Of a stretch of 64,000 nt of DNA, positions 17,598 to 25,051 are shown piece by piece. The DNA comes from Pseudomonadales bacterium (GTDB taxonomy: Bacteria > Pseudomonadota > Gammaproteobacteria > Pseudomonadales > Porticoccaceae), in the NCBI GenBank assembly GCA_024234435.1, contig JACKOF010000001.1, positions 1,736,001 through 1,800,000 on the forward strand, given 5' to 3'. Both the position numbers and the translations under genes were made by a program. Numbering within the stretch: position 1 is the first letter of the stretch; each line of letters opens with the position of its first letter. Below the pieces are notes generated by a model that was not told the origin of the DNA, searched no databases, and saw only the letters and a list, made by a program, of their open reading frames with translations.

Positions 17598-19076
17598 TCA
17601 AAAACTGTAACGAATGCTACCGTAAAGGTTGCTGTTATCTTCAAATTGCCCGAAAAAAGAATACTCGTTTTTGCCAGAAAACAGATTCATTCCCACTTCT
17701 GCTGCCCAGTTATCGTTGATTTTATAATTCACTTTAGGCCTAGCATACATGTCTTCATCTGTCGGGGAGTAAAAGAGAAACAAGCTGAGAGTCAGGTTCT
17801 GATTCATCGCTAACCGGGTAACCCGCATGGTGATTAGCTGACGGTAATGGTCGCGTGCCTGCTGCCCGGGCAGTAGGCTCTCATGATAGCGATCATAATC
17901 ACCAAGCACTTCAAGGTAGTATTGAAGGCCCAAGGTGGTGTCCTTTGCGACTTCCCATTCATAACCTGCTAAAAACCGAAATTCATCGTTATTAATAAAT
18001 GGGTTAGTACCCTTGCTATCATCTTTGGAGTTATAAAAACCCAGCTCAACACTGGCAATGCCAATACCCAATGCTCCCCTGGCGCTCGCTCCCAGAACCT
18101 GCAATTCCGGAAAAATAGCCTCACCCGTTAACGGGTTAAATCCACCCGGGCTTTTCCAGAACCCCTGATACCCGTACAGCGCAACTTCGTAACCCGCTAT
18201 CTGCCGATAGATGCGAAGAGCAAGTTCGTCGTCGCTACCGGAGTGTTCAGGCTTGTCAACGTTCAGCAAACCGTTCTGCCCCACAACAGATCCAAACAAA
18301 GGACTAAAGTAAGACAAACGTCGACCGTCAATATAACGATCAGCATCAAACCTCGGGCTGTAAATCAGATTGATATTGAACAACTCACTGAAATAACCAA
18401 TGCGCAAAGCATCTGAGGGAGCCTTCAAATATTGTTCATCCCGACCGGCCAAAAAACTATTCCAGTCTTTAGGGAAAAGGTCGTTAATAAAAAGCAGGTC
18501 GCCAACCCCCCAGGTCAAAATCTGGCGACCTGCCTTGACATCTACGCCTCCCGAGAACCGGTACTCGACCCAGCTTTCGCGTAAATCCAACCAGCCCGAT
18601 CCACTTTCGAGATCGTTGTGATGGCTGTCTTCAATATCGTCGTAAAGAAAATCTGCGGTTACTTTTGCCGACCATCCCTGCCATTGCCAATCCTGCTTCA
18701 ACTCCAAACGGGTTTCAGCCAGTGAAGCCGTGCGTTGATTGTCAACACGTTCCAACCGATGCCCTGCACGCAGCTCCCAAAACCCACTCACGCCATGATG
18801 CTCACTGGCATCAGACTCATCGAAAGCCCAAGCATCCTCATCCGTGTTATCAAAATCGTCAAAGCCATCTGAGTCACCCAGTTCTTCTCTGCCGAGCTCA
18901 TCAAAGCCATCTAAATTGTCCAATCCACCGGGCATTGCAGGCTCTTCCATTCCGGAAGGTAACCCTGGCTCGTCAACTCCGGCAGGCAGCTCCGGCTCGG
19001 CATAAGAAGCGGATACATTTAACAATGCCACCGCTCCCAAAAAAACCAGACAAATATTCAACCTAGGGTTCTTCAC
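17598..19076 (-). CDS. Outer-membrane beta-barrel protein of envelope module A
   Basis: 492 residues from the GTG at 19074-19076, which has AAGGA 6 nt upstream; an ATG two codons earlier abuts that site and is less likely. A signal peptide (to about ASYA-EP) is followed by an acidic, Pro/Gly/Asp-rich segment with a repeated LP.G.(D/E)EP pattern (residues ~30-90) and then alternating amphipathic strands ending in an aromatic residue (SIRYSF), the hallmark of an outer-membrane barrel. DVKAGRQILTWGVGDLLFINDLFPKDW resembles the DUF1302/alginate-porin-like group. It is the last gene of an MMPL, LolA-like, barrel operon, so I infer it is the outer-membrane end of a lipid or hydrophobic-compound route. 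Confidence 0.8.
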   Translation of the reverse strand: MKNPRLNICLVFLGAVALLNVSASYAEPELPAGVDEPGLPSGMEEPAMPGGLDNLDGFDELGREELGDSDGFDDFDNTDEDAWAFDESDASEHHGVSGFWELRAGHRLERVDNQRTASLAETRLELKQDWQWQGWSAKVTADFLYDDIEDSHHNDLESGSGWLDLRESWVEYRFSGGVDVKAGRQILTWGVGDLLFINDLFPKDWNSFLAGRDEQYLKAPSDALRIGYFSELFNINLIYSPRFDADRYIDGRRLSYFSPLFGSVVGQNGLLNVDKPEHSGSDDELALRIYRQIAGYEVALYGYQGFWKSPGGFNPLTGEAIFPELQVLGASARGALGIGIASVELGFYNSKDDSKGTNPFINNDEFRFLAGYEWEVAKDTTLGLQYYLEVLGDYDRYHESLLPGQQARDHYRQLITMRVTRLAMNQNLTLSLFLFYSPTDEDMYARPKVNYKINDNWAAEVGMNLFSGKNEYSFFGQFEDNSNLYGSIRYSF

Positions 19077-19085
19077 GATCATTCC

Positions 19086-19949
19086 TTAGCGCAAATAATT
19101 CATCGGGGCCGATCGCAAGTAACGCTCGGTAAACACCTCTTCCGGAACCTCAATGTCATAATTAACCTGGCTGTACCTCATCAGGGTTTTAGTTCCGGTT
19201 TTCAGGTTTTCCATACTGGATTGCGTCACTGTCGAGTAGCCCTGAATAGTTTCAACTTTGAGCGCTTTGGCGATCCGGTATTTTTCTCCTTTATCGTCAA
19301 AGTACTCTGTTTGTACCGGAATAAAGCTGCTTTTGTGGACATACATAAGGTAGTGATTGAACTCCACGGTATCCGGATTTTTGGGCGTGTGTTTGAGCAC
19401 ATAATAATTGTCGGTAATGTCTACGAGTTCATGCACATCTTCGTCCAGGCTGCGGCCACTGACATCTTCGTAAAAATAGTCGGAACCCACAAAGCTGGTG
19501 CGCTTGTCCGTGGCAGCAATACGCTTAACCAGATCCAGAGCAGGTAGATACAACCAGCGGTCATCGTTACCATCCAGTTTTTTGTGCACCATAAATACCA
19601 TTTTATTAACATCGGCTGGGCGATGAAAATATACGTAAAACCGCTGCTCGCCCAGGTAAGCGCTTTGCGCTATCTCGTCTGTTTCCGGAATATCACGCCG
19701 CAAAATAGTAAAGCTGCGCTGACGCTTCCTGCCCTGTTTATCCGTAATTAGCATCTGTACCTGAGATCGACCATCCGCACCCTGATAATAGCTGGTGAGA
19801 TTGGCCCTATTTATGATCTCCTCAACAGAGGGTACCTGACCGTCAGCAGAAGCACCTGCCATGTCCGCTGCAACCGGTAGTGCCAATAATGTCAACAATG
19901 GCAGAAAACTTTTTAGCACTGACCATTTTTTAAAGCTTAAACTTTTCAT
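19086..19949 (-). CDS. Outer-membrane lipoprotein-sorting protein (LolA/LolB-like fold)
   Basis: 287 residues with a signal peptide (about 1-28, cleaved near PVAA-DM). The body starts VEEIINRANLTSYYQGADGRSQVQMLI and contains KRQRSFTILRR, DKRTSFVGSDYFYEDVSGR and a C-terminal VPEEVFTERYLRS, which identify the LolA-like family typically encoded next to MMPL/RND proteins. The fold is an open beta-barrel that carries a lipid or acyl chain across the periplasm. Start is firm (AAAGGAG 6 nt before ATG). It is flanked by a 3-nt gap to the MMPL gene and a 9-nt gap to the barrel gene, so the three are one transcript. Confidence 0.88.
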   Translation of the reverse strand: MKSLSFKKWSVLKSFLPLLTLLALPVAADMAGASADGQVPSVEEIINRANLTSYYQGADGRSQVQMLITDKQGRKRQRSFTILRRDIPETDEIAQSAYLGEQRFYVYFHRPADVNKMVFMVHKKLDGNDDRWLYLPALDLVKRIAATDKRTSFVGSDYFYEDVSGRSLDEDVHELVDITDNYYVLKHTPKNPDTVEFNHYLMYVHKSSFIPVQTEYFDDKGEKYRIAKALKVETIQGYSTVTQSSMENLKTGTKTLMRYSQVNYDIEVPEEVFTERYLRSAPMNYLR

Positions 19950-19951
19950 TA

Positions 19952-22600
19952 TTAACTCCTTTCTCCGGTTTTAAACAACGAGTGCCTGAACAGTGTGACT
20001 AGTGCAGGCAAAATAACTAACGTTGCAACACCAGCACTGAGAACAATAGTGGCGATAAAAATACCTACGGTTTGATACGGTACCAATGGCGCCATTAGCA
20101 AAGGCAAAAAACCTGCACTTAATACAATAGCATTGCGGCTGATCGCTCTCGCTGGCTCACCAAAGACCTCCTTAACTGCAGAGAACCAATCACCAGTTTT
20201 CGCCACAGCCTCGCGACTTCTGGCCAGGAAGTGTATCGAGTAATCCACCGCCAACCCCAGACTCATTGAACTGAGAATAGCCACCGGCATATCGTAGTCC
20301 TTACCAATAAGACCAATCACACCGTAAATCAAACCAACAGTTAAAGTCAGCGGCACCATGGATAACAAACCAAACAATAACGATCTGAACAGCACTATCA
20401 TCATCAGCAGAACCACAACAAAGGAACCAAGGAACGACCCCAGCATGCCCACTACCATTTTGTCCTGCCAAATAACGTTGATATACGTCAGCCCGAACCA
20501 CTTGGCCTCAATACCGTCAGGGGCAGGATTAGCAGTGACATATTGATCGAGCGATGCAACCACCACTTCCATATCCTGGTTATCACCACTGGTGAGCTGT
20601 AACCAGAGATTTGCATGTCCGTAATCCGGAGTAACAAAGTGCCAAAGATCCTGGGGGCGATGGCTGTTCTGATAGGTAATCAGTGTCTGACCAACCGCAT
20701 TTGCGGTATTCGGAATCCGGAACTCTGTCGGCTCACCTAACAGCAGCTCCCGGTGAACAGTTTTCACCACATCCACCAGCGAGTTCACTTTGCCCACCTT
20801 CTCTCCGGTCAGCAAGTACTGTTGCAAACCATCCATCCAGGCCAAAACCTCCGGCTTTTTAAACACTTCTGCATCCTGGCGCTGCCGATCCAGAAGTAAC
20901 ATAATTTCATCCCAGGCAAAATAGTCGTCTCCGTCCGCTTCAGCCATCTGATCTTCGGCATAAGCTGTCAGCCTGGCAAGCCCTGCAACTGCGGAAACCT
21001 TTTCTTCAACCACCAGCTTAACCTGCTCTGAAAACCCTTCAATGATAGTCGGATTTCCCCCAGATAGCCCATCAAGGCCTGATAGTAGCGAATCAGGCTC
21101 AAACAACGCTTTGTCTTCAGCCGGTTTCAGTGATAAATAGGCCATATAAGTACCGCCGAAGTGCTCGTTTAATACCCGGTCGGCCGTGCGTAAATCATGT
21201 TTCTCCGAGAACCATTTAATGGGGTTATCGTTAATCACTATTTTAGTTACGCCGTAGGCAGCAACTCCGCTAATCAATAAAGTAACCACAAGAATAGCGG
21301 TATGCCGGGTAGACGCCACTCGCCCGGTAAAAGCCAGAGCTCGACCCATTAATGTATGGTCTTCTTCGCCTTCGCTACCGACATGACCGTAACCTTCCAG
21401 TTTTTTATCCGGAATAAGCATTAAATAAGCGGGGATAAACAGGATCGTCAACAACCAGGCAATAAATACGCCTGAGGCAACAAAAAGACCAAAAACCTGT
21501 ACCGGAGGTATCGGCGTCAGCGCCAGCGATGCAAACGCAGCAACCGTAGTTAACGTGGTGTAAAGCATGGGTTTGAAGAGTGTGTGCATCACCTCTTCAA
21601 CGGTTTTTCGCTTATCGCGAATCGTCGGGTAACGGTCAAAGAATTCCGAAAGAATATGCACCGCATCCAGCACCGCAATGGGCATCACAAAAATCGGAAT
21701 CATGGAGCTCATAATATGAATAGTATTGCCGAAGATAACCAGTAAGGCCATTGAAGCCATGGCGCTCACCATCGCAACAATCATCGGAGATACCACCAGA
21801 ATCAATCGCTTGAAGAACCAGAGCAGGATCAGAAAAATAACCAGCATGGCCAGGGGTGCAGATATGGCCATCTGAATAAACATTTCCACGCCAAAAGTAT
21901 CTTCGGCTACCGGCAAGCCAGTGACATAAACATGATCATTGCCTTCCCAGTCGGCAACAAACTCTTTAACTTCCTTTGTCACCTGGTAGGACATATTTTT
22001 ACTGGTTAAAGGTAAGTACAGTGCAATGGCCTTGCCATCCTCAGAAACCAGTGTGCCGTTCAAAAAAGGAATATTCTGGGCGCGCTGACGAACCAGCAGC
22101 GCCTCTTCGTCGCTGGCTGGTGGAGATGGCATCAACCAGGAAAAGTTAACAACCCCCAACCCGCCCTGCTCTATGTTATCGACCATTGAAGGCGCGATCA
22201 TATCTACTTCAACCACGCCACGATATTGCTCAGGGTTATTCTTGTCCGGCCAAGACAACGTTTTGGCAAACTCTGTTAATTCGTAAACCTTCGCCAAAGA
22301 TTTGCTATTAAAGACTCCCTGAGGATGCTCTTCGTTCACAACCCCTACAACCACCATATCGGATAAAGCAAATTCCTCCTTATTGTGGTCATGAAAAATC
22401 CTCACCGGCTCATCTTCCGATAGCATATTCTCAGGATCAGTATCCACGGCAATGGGATGCAGCAGCGGCAATTCAACAAAATTCGGGGCCGCAGCAATAC
22501 CTAACAGCGTCACCGTAAAAAACACCATTGCCCATACAATTTTTCTTGGATGGTTAAGCGCATAGTGGACAAAGCTGTCCTTTAAGCCGAAGCTAGCCAT
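19952..22600 (-). CDS. MMPL/RND-superfamily transporter of envelope module A
   Basis: 882 residues from the ATG at 22598-22600, 8 nt after AGAGG; a GTG three codons upstream is less likely. The architecture is two repeats of one helix, a large periplasmic loop, and five helices, giving twelve helices. Loop 1 covers about residues 45-230 and loop 2 about 455-710. Helices 2-6 contain the sterol-sensing-like FVMPIAVLDAVHILSEFF and helices 8-12 the equivalent SLGLAVDYSIHFLARSREA, with the proton-relay Asp/His positions of the MMPL and HpnN families. Such proteins move lipids out of the inner membrane using proton motive force. Divergent from a YgaV-like regulator. Confidence 0.92.
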   Translation of the reverse strand: MASFGLKDSFVHYALNHPRKIVWAMVFFTVTLLGIAAAPNFVELPLLHPIAVDTDPENMLSEDEPVRIFHDHNKEEFALSDMVVVGVVNEEHPQGVFNSKSLAKVYELTEFAKTLSWPDKNNPEQYRGVVEVDMIAPSMVDNIEQGGLGVVNFSWLMPSPPASDEEALLVRQRAQNIPFLNGTLVSEDGKAIALYLPLTSKNMSYQVTKEVKEFVADWEGNDHVYVTGLPVAEDTFGVEMFIQMAISAPLAMLVIFLILLWFFKRLILVVSPMIVAMVSAMASMALLVIFGNTIHIMSSMIPIFVMPIAVLDAVHILSEFFDRYPTIRDKRKTVEEVMHTLFKPMLYTTLTTVAAFASLALTPIPPVQVFGLFVASGVFIAWLLTILFIPAYLMLIPDKKLEGYGHVGSEGEEDHTLMGRALAFTGRVASTRHTAILVVTLLISGVAAYGVTKIVINDNPIKWFSEKHDLRTADRVLNEHFGGTYMAYLSLKPAEDKALFEPDSLLSGLDGLSGGNPTIIEGFSEQVKLVVEEKVSAVAGLARLTAYAEDQMAEADGDDYFAWDEIMLLLDRQRQDAEVFKKPEVLAWMDGLQQYLLTGEKVGKVNSLVDVVKTVHRELLLGEPTEFRIPNTANAVGQTLITYQNSHRPQDLWHFVTPDYGHANLWLQLTSGDNQDMEVVVASLDQYVTANPAPDGIEAKWFGLTYINVIWQDKMVVGMLGSFLGSFVVVLLMMIVLFRSLLFGLLSMVPLTLTVGLIYGVIGLIGKDYDMPVAILSSMSLGLAVDYSIHFLARSREAVAKTGDWFSAVKEVFGEPARAISRNAIVLSAGFLPLLMAPLVPYQTVGIFIATIVLSAGVATLVILPALVTLFRHSLFKTGERS

Positions 22601-22636
22601 AGATAACACCTCTAACTATATTTTTTTGTTGCAAAT

Positions 22637-22662
22637 ATATTAGATTATACTTATATTAGATT
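22637..22662. promoter_or_regulatory. Direct repeats in the divergent MMPL/ArsR promoter region
   Basis: ATATTAGATT occurs at 22637-22646 and again at 22653-22662, 16 bp apart, in an AT-rich stretch. The second copy is part of TTAG-N6-CTAA (22656-22669). Spacing and composition fit an ArsR-family operator controlling both divergent units; the ArsR-type gene begins 36 nt further on. Confidence 0.4.
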
Positions 22663-22697
22663 CAACTAATTTATTAACATAACTTATCAGAGCTTTA

Positions 22698-22997
22698 ATG
22701 AATATCAAAGAAATGCAGGAAAACGCTGACGAAGCAGCCAGTTTGCTGAAGCTGATTGCCAACCCTTCGAGACTGCTGGTGCTGTGTGCGCTGGTCACCC
22801 GAGAGCACACAGCAGGAGAGCTCGAAGAACTGGTCGGCCTTAGTCAGTCGGCAGTGTCGCAACATTTAGCAAAGCTTCGCCACCAGAATATGGTTGCCAC
22901 CCGCCGAGATGGGCAAAAAATCTATTACTCTCTCAAAAACCCCAGGGTTAAGCAGGTAATCACCACCATGCACAGTATTTACTGCAACAGCCTTTAA
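22698..22997 (+). CDS. ArsR-family regulator, YgaV/BigR/SqrR type (persulfide sensing)
   Basis: 99 residues, a compact winged helix. HTH at about 39-61 (AGELEELVGLSQSAVSQHLAKLR), wing RRDGQKIYYSLKN (69-81). It lacks the CxC metal site of arsenic sensors but has Cys30 (LLVLC) and Cys96 (SIYC), the two positions used by YgaV, BigR and SqrR to form a disulfide or tetrasulfide with reactive sulfur. The next gene is a DUF2892 membrane protein, as in ygaVP and bigR operons, which supports this assignment. I infer repression of its own unit and possibly of the divergent MMPL operon, relieved by sulfide or persulfide. Confidence 0.85.
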   Translation: MNIKEMQENADEAASLLKLIANPSRLLVLCALVTREHTAGELEELVGLSQSAVSQHLAKLRHQNMVATRRDGQKIYYSLKNPRVKQVITTMHSIYCNSL

Positions 22998-23041
22998 CCG
23001 TTTTACCAGGCTTTAAAAGCTATTAAGTAAGGAGAACCAAA

Positions 23042-23245
23042 ATGAATGTAGACAGACTTGTTTTTGCTATCGCCGGAGCTTTTATTCTAATCAGCGTTGC
23101 ACTGAGCCAACTGCACTCCGTGTATTGGCTGTGGTTTACCGTTTTCGTTGGAGCAAATATGCTTCAAGGTGCTTTCACCGGTTTTTGCCCACTGGCAATC
23201 TTTCTGAAAAAAGCAGGCAATCAACCCGGCTGCGCATTTAAGTAG
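23042..23245 (+). CDS. DUF2892 (YgaP-like) small membrane protein
   Basis: 67 residues with two hydrophobic segments (about 5-25 and 28-50) and a conserved FTGFCPLAIFLKKAG end. E. coli YgaP carries the same membrane domain fused to a rhodanese; here only the membrane part exists. The Cys in GFCP (near 54) and the terminal CAFK are candidates for persulfide chemistry. TAAGGAG lies 6-7 nt before the ATG, and the gene follows the YgaV-like regulator by 44 nt, so they form one operon. Probable role: sulfur or thiosulfate/sulfide handling at the inner membrane. Confidence 0.85.
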   Translation: MNVDRLVFAIAGAFILISVALSQLHSVYWLWFTVFVGANMLQGAFTGFCPLAIFLKKAGNQPGCAFK

Positions 23246-23347
23246 AAATCAGGCGAAATACACGTCATTAACAGTTCCTTCTCGCCACACAGCCTACGGC
23301 AGCCTGCAAAATTCGCAGACTGCCTCTTATTGAGGCAACCACGGTTG

Positions 23348-23776
23348 CTAGCCAGCGGCGATAATACTCGAATCGGAATCTGCAATGCTTGCTCCCTCCT
23401 TGTTACGGACCTGATCTGCGATTCGAAACATGGGTATTTTTAACATCTCGACCAATTCATCACTGGCACCTGTTCTCTCAAGAGCTTTATCCATGCAACG
23501 CAACCACATATCACGCTCGTCCGGCCCGATATGATAATGCTCATGGGGCTCCGTCATACAAACAGTGCCATATTTATTCGCATAAAGCGGCGGACCACCC
23601 ATCCAGCCGATCAAATACTCTGACAACTTTTCTTTCATCGGGGCCAGATTTTCAGCATGCATTTGTCGCAACTTTCTCAGATCTGGCAACTCATCCATAA
23701 GGTCATAAAACGTACCAACCAACTCCCTAATACCTTCTTCACCTAGTATTTCATATGGGGAACGCGCTGTTTGCAT
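23348..23776 (-). CDS. glbO: Group II truncated haemoglobin (trHbO-like)
   Basis: 142 residues of two-over-two globin. Expected features are present: FY at 23-24 (B9-B10), YLIGWMGGPPLY (54-65), proximal His78 in PHEHYHIG, and Trp91 at position G8 in ERDMWL, the residue that marks group II. These proteins bind O2 and NO in the cytosol and serve in NO or peroxide detoxification or redox signalling. TTGGAG stands 9 nt before the ATG. Its upstream region contains a perfect 11-bp-arm palindrome shared with two other sites next to a TetR gene, so I infer TetR control. Confidence 0.93.
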   Translation of the reverse strand: MQTARSPYEILGEEGIRELVGTFYDLMDELPDLRKLRQMHAENLAPMKEKLSEYLIGWMGGPPLYANKYGTVCMTEPHEHYHIGPDERDMWLRCMDKALERTGASDELVEMLKIPMFRIADQVRNKEGASIADSDSSIIAAG

Positions 23777-23890
23777 AAATTTTATACTCCAAGCTTAAGA
23801 TTAAATGCAGTGTTGACGAATCCTAGCTTAAACATCCTCTTCCCTAAGTTCCATCCCCTGACATTACTAGTCACACCCAGTCAAAAAACC

Positions 23891-23916
23891 ATATGCATAC
23901 CAACCGGTATGCATAT
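23891..23916. promoter_or_regulatory. TetR-type operator 1 (upstream of truncated haemoglobin)
   Basis: ATATGCATACC (23891-23901), AACC, GGTATGCATAT (23906-23916): perfect 11-bp arms. The core CATACC-N4-GGTATG recurs at 23974 and, with one mismatch, at 24312. It lies 115 nt upstream of the haemoglobin start. Confidence 0.75.
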
Positions 23917-23939
23917 AACAAAAAAATCTAATAGAGCGT

Positions 23940-23968
23940 TTGAAAAATTCAGGACGGGACACCATAAT
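23940..23968 (+). promoter_or_regulatory. Sigma70-like promoter for the 37-residue membrane peptide
   Basis: TTGAAA (23940-23945), 17-nt spacer, CATAAT (23963-23968). Transcription should begin near 23975, that is inside operator 2, giving a leader of about 50 nt before the ATG at 24028. Confidence 0.6.
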
Positions 23969-23973
23969 ACGAA

Positions 23974-23989
23974 CATACCAACTGGTATG
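23974..23989. promoter_or_regulatory. TetR-type operator 2 (over the peptide transcription start)
   Basis: CATACC-AACT-GGTATG, a perfect match to the core of operator 1, placed 5 nt after the -10 box at 23963-23968. Binding there would block initiation. Confidence 0.72.
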
Positions 23990-24027
23990 GATTAAAATAT
24001 TCTAAAGAGATGAAAGGAGAAACAGAC

Positions 24028-24141
24028 ATGACCATGACCTACATTATCGCTATCTTGGCAAGTATGCTTGGCAGTATTTTGCTAAACGATGGCTACAAGA
24101 AGTCAAAACGTGACCATGACGACAAAAAACAGGTTGAATAA
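24028..24141 (+). CDS. 37-residue single-pass membrane peptide
   Basis: ATG at 24028 with AAGGAG at 24014-24019 (8 nt spacing) and TAA at 24139-24141. The peptide starts MTMTYIIAILASMLGSILL, one hydrophobic helix of about 16-18 residues, followed by a very charged tail rich in Lys, Arg and Asp. I do not recognise a family. It has its own promoter with a TetR-type operator on the start site and lies between the haemoglobin and the TetR gene. This looks like a real small inner-membrane protein produced when the regulator is released. The tail resembles that of small modulators of membrane complexes, but that is analogy only. Confidence 0.6.
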   Translation: MTMTYIIAILASMLGSILLNDGYKKSKRDHDDKKQVE

Positions 24142-24311
24142 TATGATTCAACCACCAGAAAGGAGGAGCAGCCAACAGATTTTAGCGTTGACTGCCCCTC
24201 TGAGTATGCGATACTGACCAGTCTGAATGCATATAATTTTAACTTTACATGCCAAGTAACAGATAAGTAATAGAATAGACTTATAACCAACAAAATATTT
24301 GACACCAACAA

Positions 24312-24327
24312 CATACCAAAGAGTATG
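24312..24327. promoter_or_regulatory. TetR-type operator 3 (upstream of the TetR gene)
   Basis: CATACC-AAAG-AGTATG matches the core of operators 1 and 2 with one base changed in the right arm. It is 86 nt before the TetR ATG, suggesting weaker autoregulation. The rest of 24142-24412 holds no gene that I can support. Confidence 0.6.
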
Positions 24328-24412
24328 GCTAGTGGTTTTATTAGTGACGCAACTCCACTGGCGCCCTGGTTATCAAGACAAACCGGGCTTATCACTATGG
24401 GGCAACGCACAG

Positions 24413-25051
24413 ATGTCAACAGCAGAACAAACAAAAAGCCAGGCAACACGAAAAACTATCCTTAATGTTGCTGCCGCTGAAATCTACCAAAACGGTTTTC
24501 GCTCTACCGGACTTAACGAAATTCTTTCAAAAACGGGCCTGACCAAAGGCGCTTTTTATCACCATTTTCGATCAAAAGCCGAACTCGGATTAGCGGTTGC
24601 ACAAGAGATCATTGACGGCACCATTCGTGAACTCTGGATCAAACCTCTGCAGAGGGCTAATGCTGGTGTAGAGGTACTGCAATCGACACTGCAATACGCC
24701 ATGGCTGCAAATAATACCAAAACCGTATCAAGCGGCTGTCCTCTGTGCAACCTCGCACAAGAAATGGCCAATCAGGACGAAAATATCTGCGCCGCATTAA
24801 GACACACACTTGATGACTGGCTCCAGCAAATAACCAATGTACTGAAACATGACCAGGAGATAGGCCGCATTCGCAGTAATGTCGACTGCGAACAGAGTGC
24901 CTATTTTATTCTATCATCATTACAGGGAGCGATCGGTCTGGCGAAACCGTACCACAGCCCAGCCCCATTTCGGGCATCAATGCGCGGACTGATAGACTAT
25001 CTGGATGGCCTTAAAACACAACCGGCGCTGAGTGAACCTACCGTAAACTAA
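24413..25051 (+). CDS. TetR/AcrR-family regulator with a Cys-x-x-Cys ligand-domain motif
   Basis: 212 residues from the ATG at 24413; a TTG at 24299 would add an improbable 38-residue extension covering the operator. The N-terminal HTH is standard (ATRKTILNVAAAEIYQNGF, then LSKTGLTKGAFYHHFRSKAEL at about 38-58). In the ligand domain the conserved GCP..N segment reads GCPLCNLAQEM, giving Cys109 and Cys112; relatives usually have Gly at the second position. The NemR/AcuR branch senses electrophiles or oxidants through a Cys in this area, so a thiol switch is plausible. Its operators flank the haemoglobin and the 37-residue peptide. Convergent 4-nt overlap with the esterase gene. Confidence 0.88.
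   Translation: MSTAEQTKSQATRKTILNVAAAEIYQNGFRSTGLNEILSKTGLTKGAFYHHFRSKAELGLAVAQEIIDGTIRELWIKPLQRANAGVEVLQSTLQYAMAANNTKTVSSGCPLCNLAQEMANQDENICAALRHTLDDWLQQITNVLKHDQEIGRIRSNVDCEQSAYFILSSLQGAIGLAKPYHSPAPFRASMRGLIDYLDGLKTQPALSEPTVN

Noticed and set aside
23298..23324. Imperfect hairpin between DUF2892 and the haemoglobin gene
   Set aside because: GGCAGCCTGC/GCAGACTGCC has an internal mismatch and no T-run in either direction, so I do not call it a terminator.
24299..24412. 38-codon N-terminal extension of the TetR protein
   Set aside because: Starts at TTG without a ribosome site and would cover the third operator; the ATG at 24413 begins a normal TetR N-terminus.
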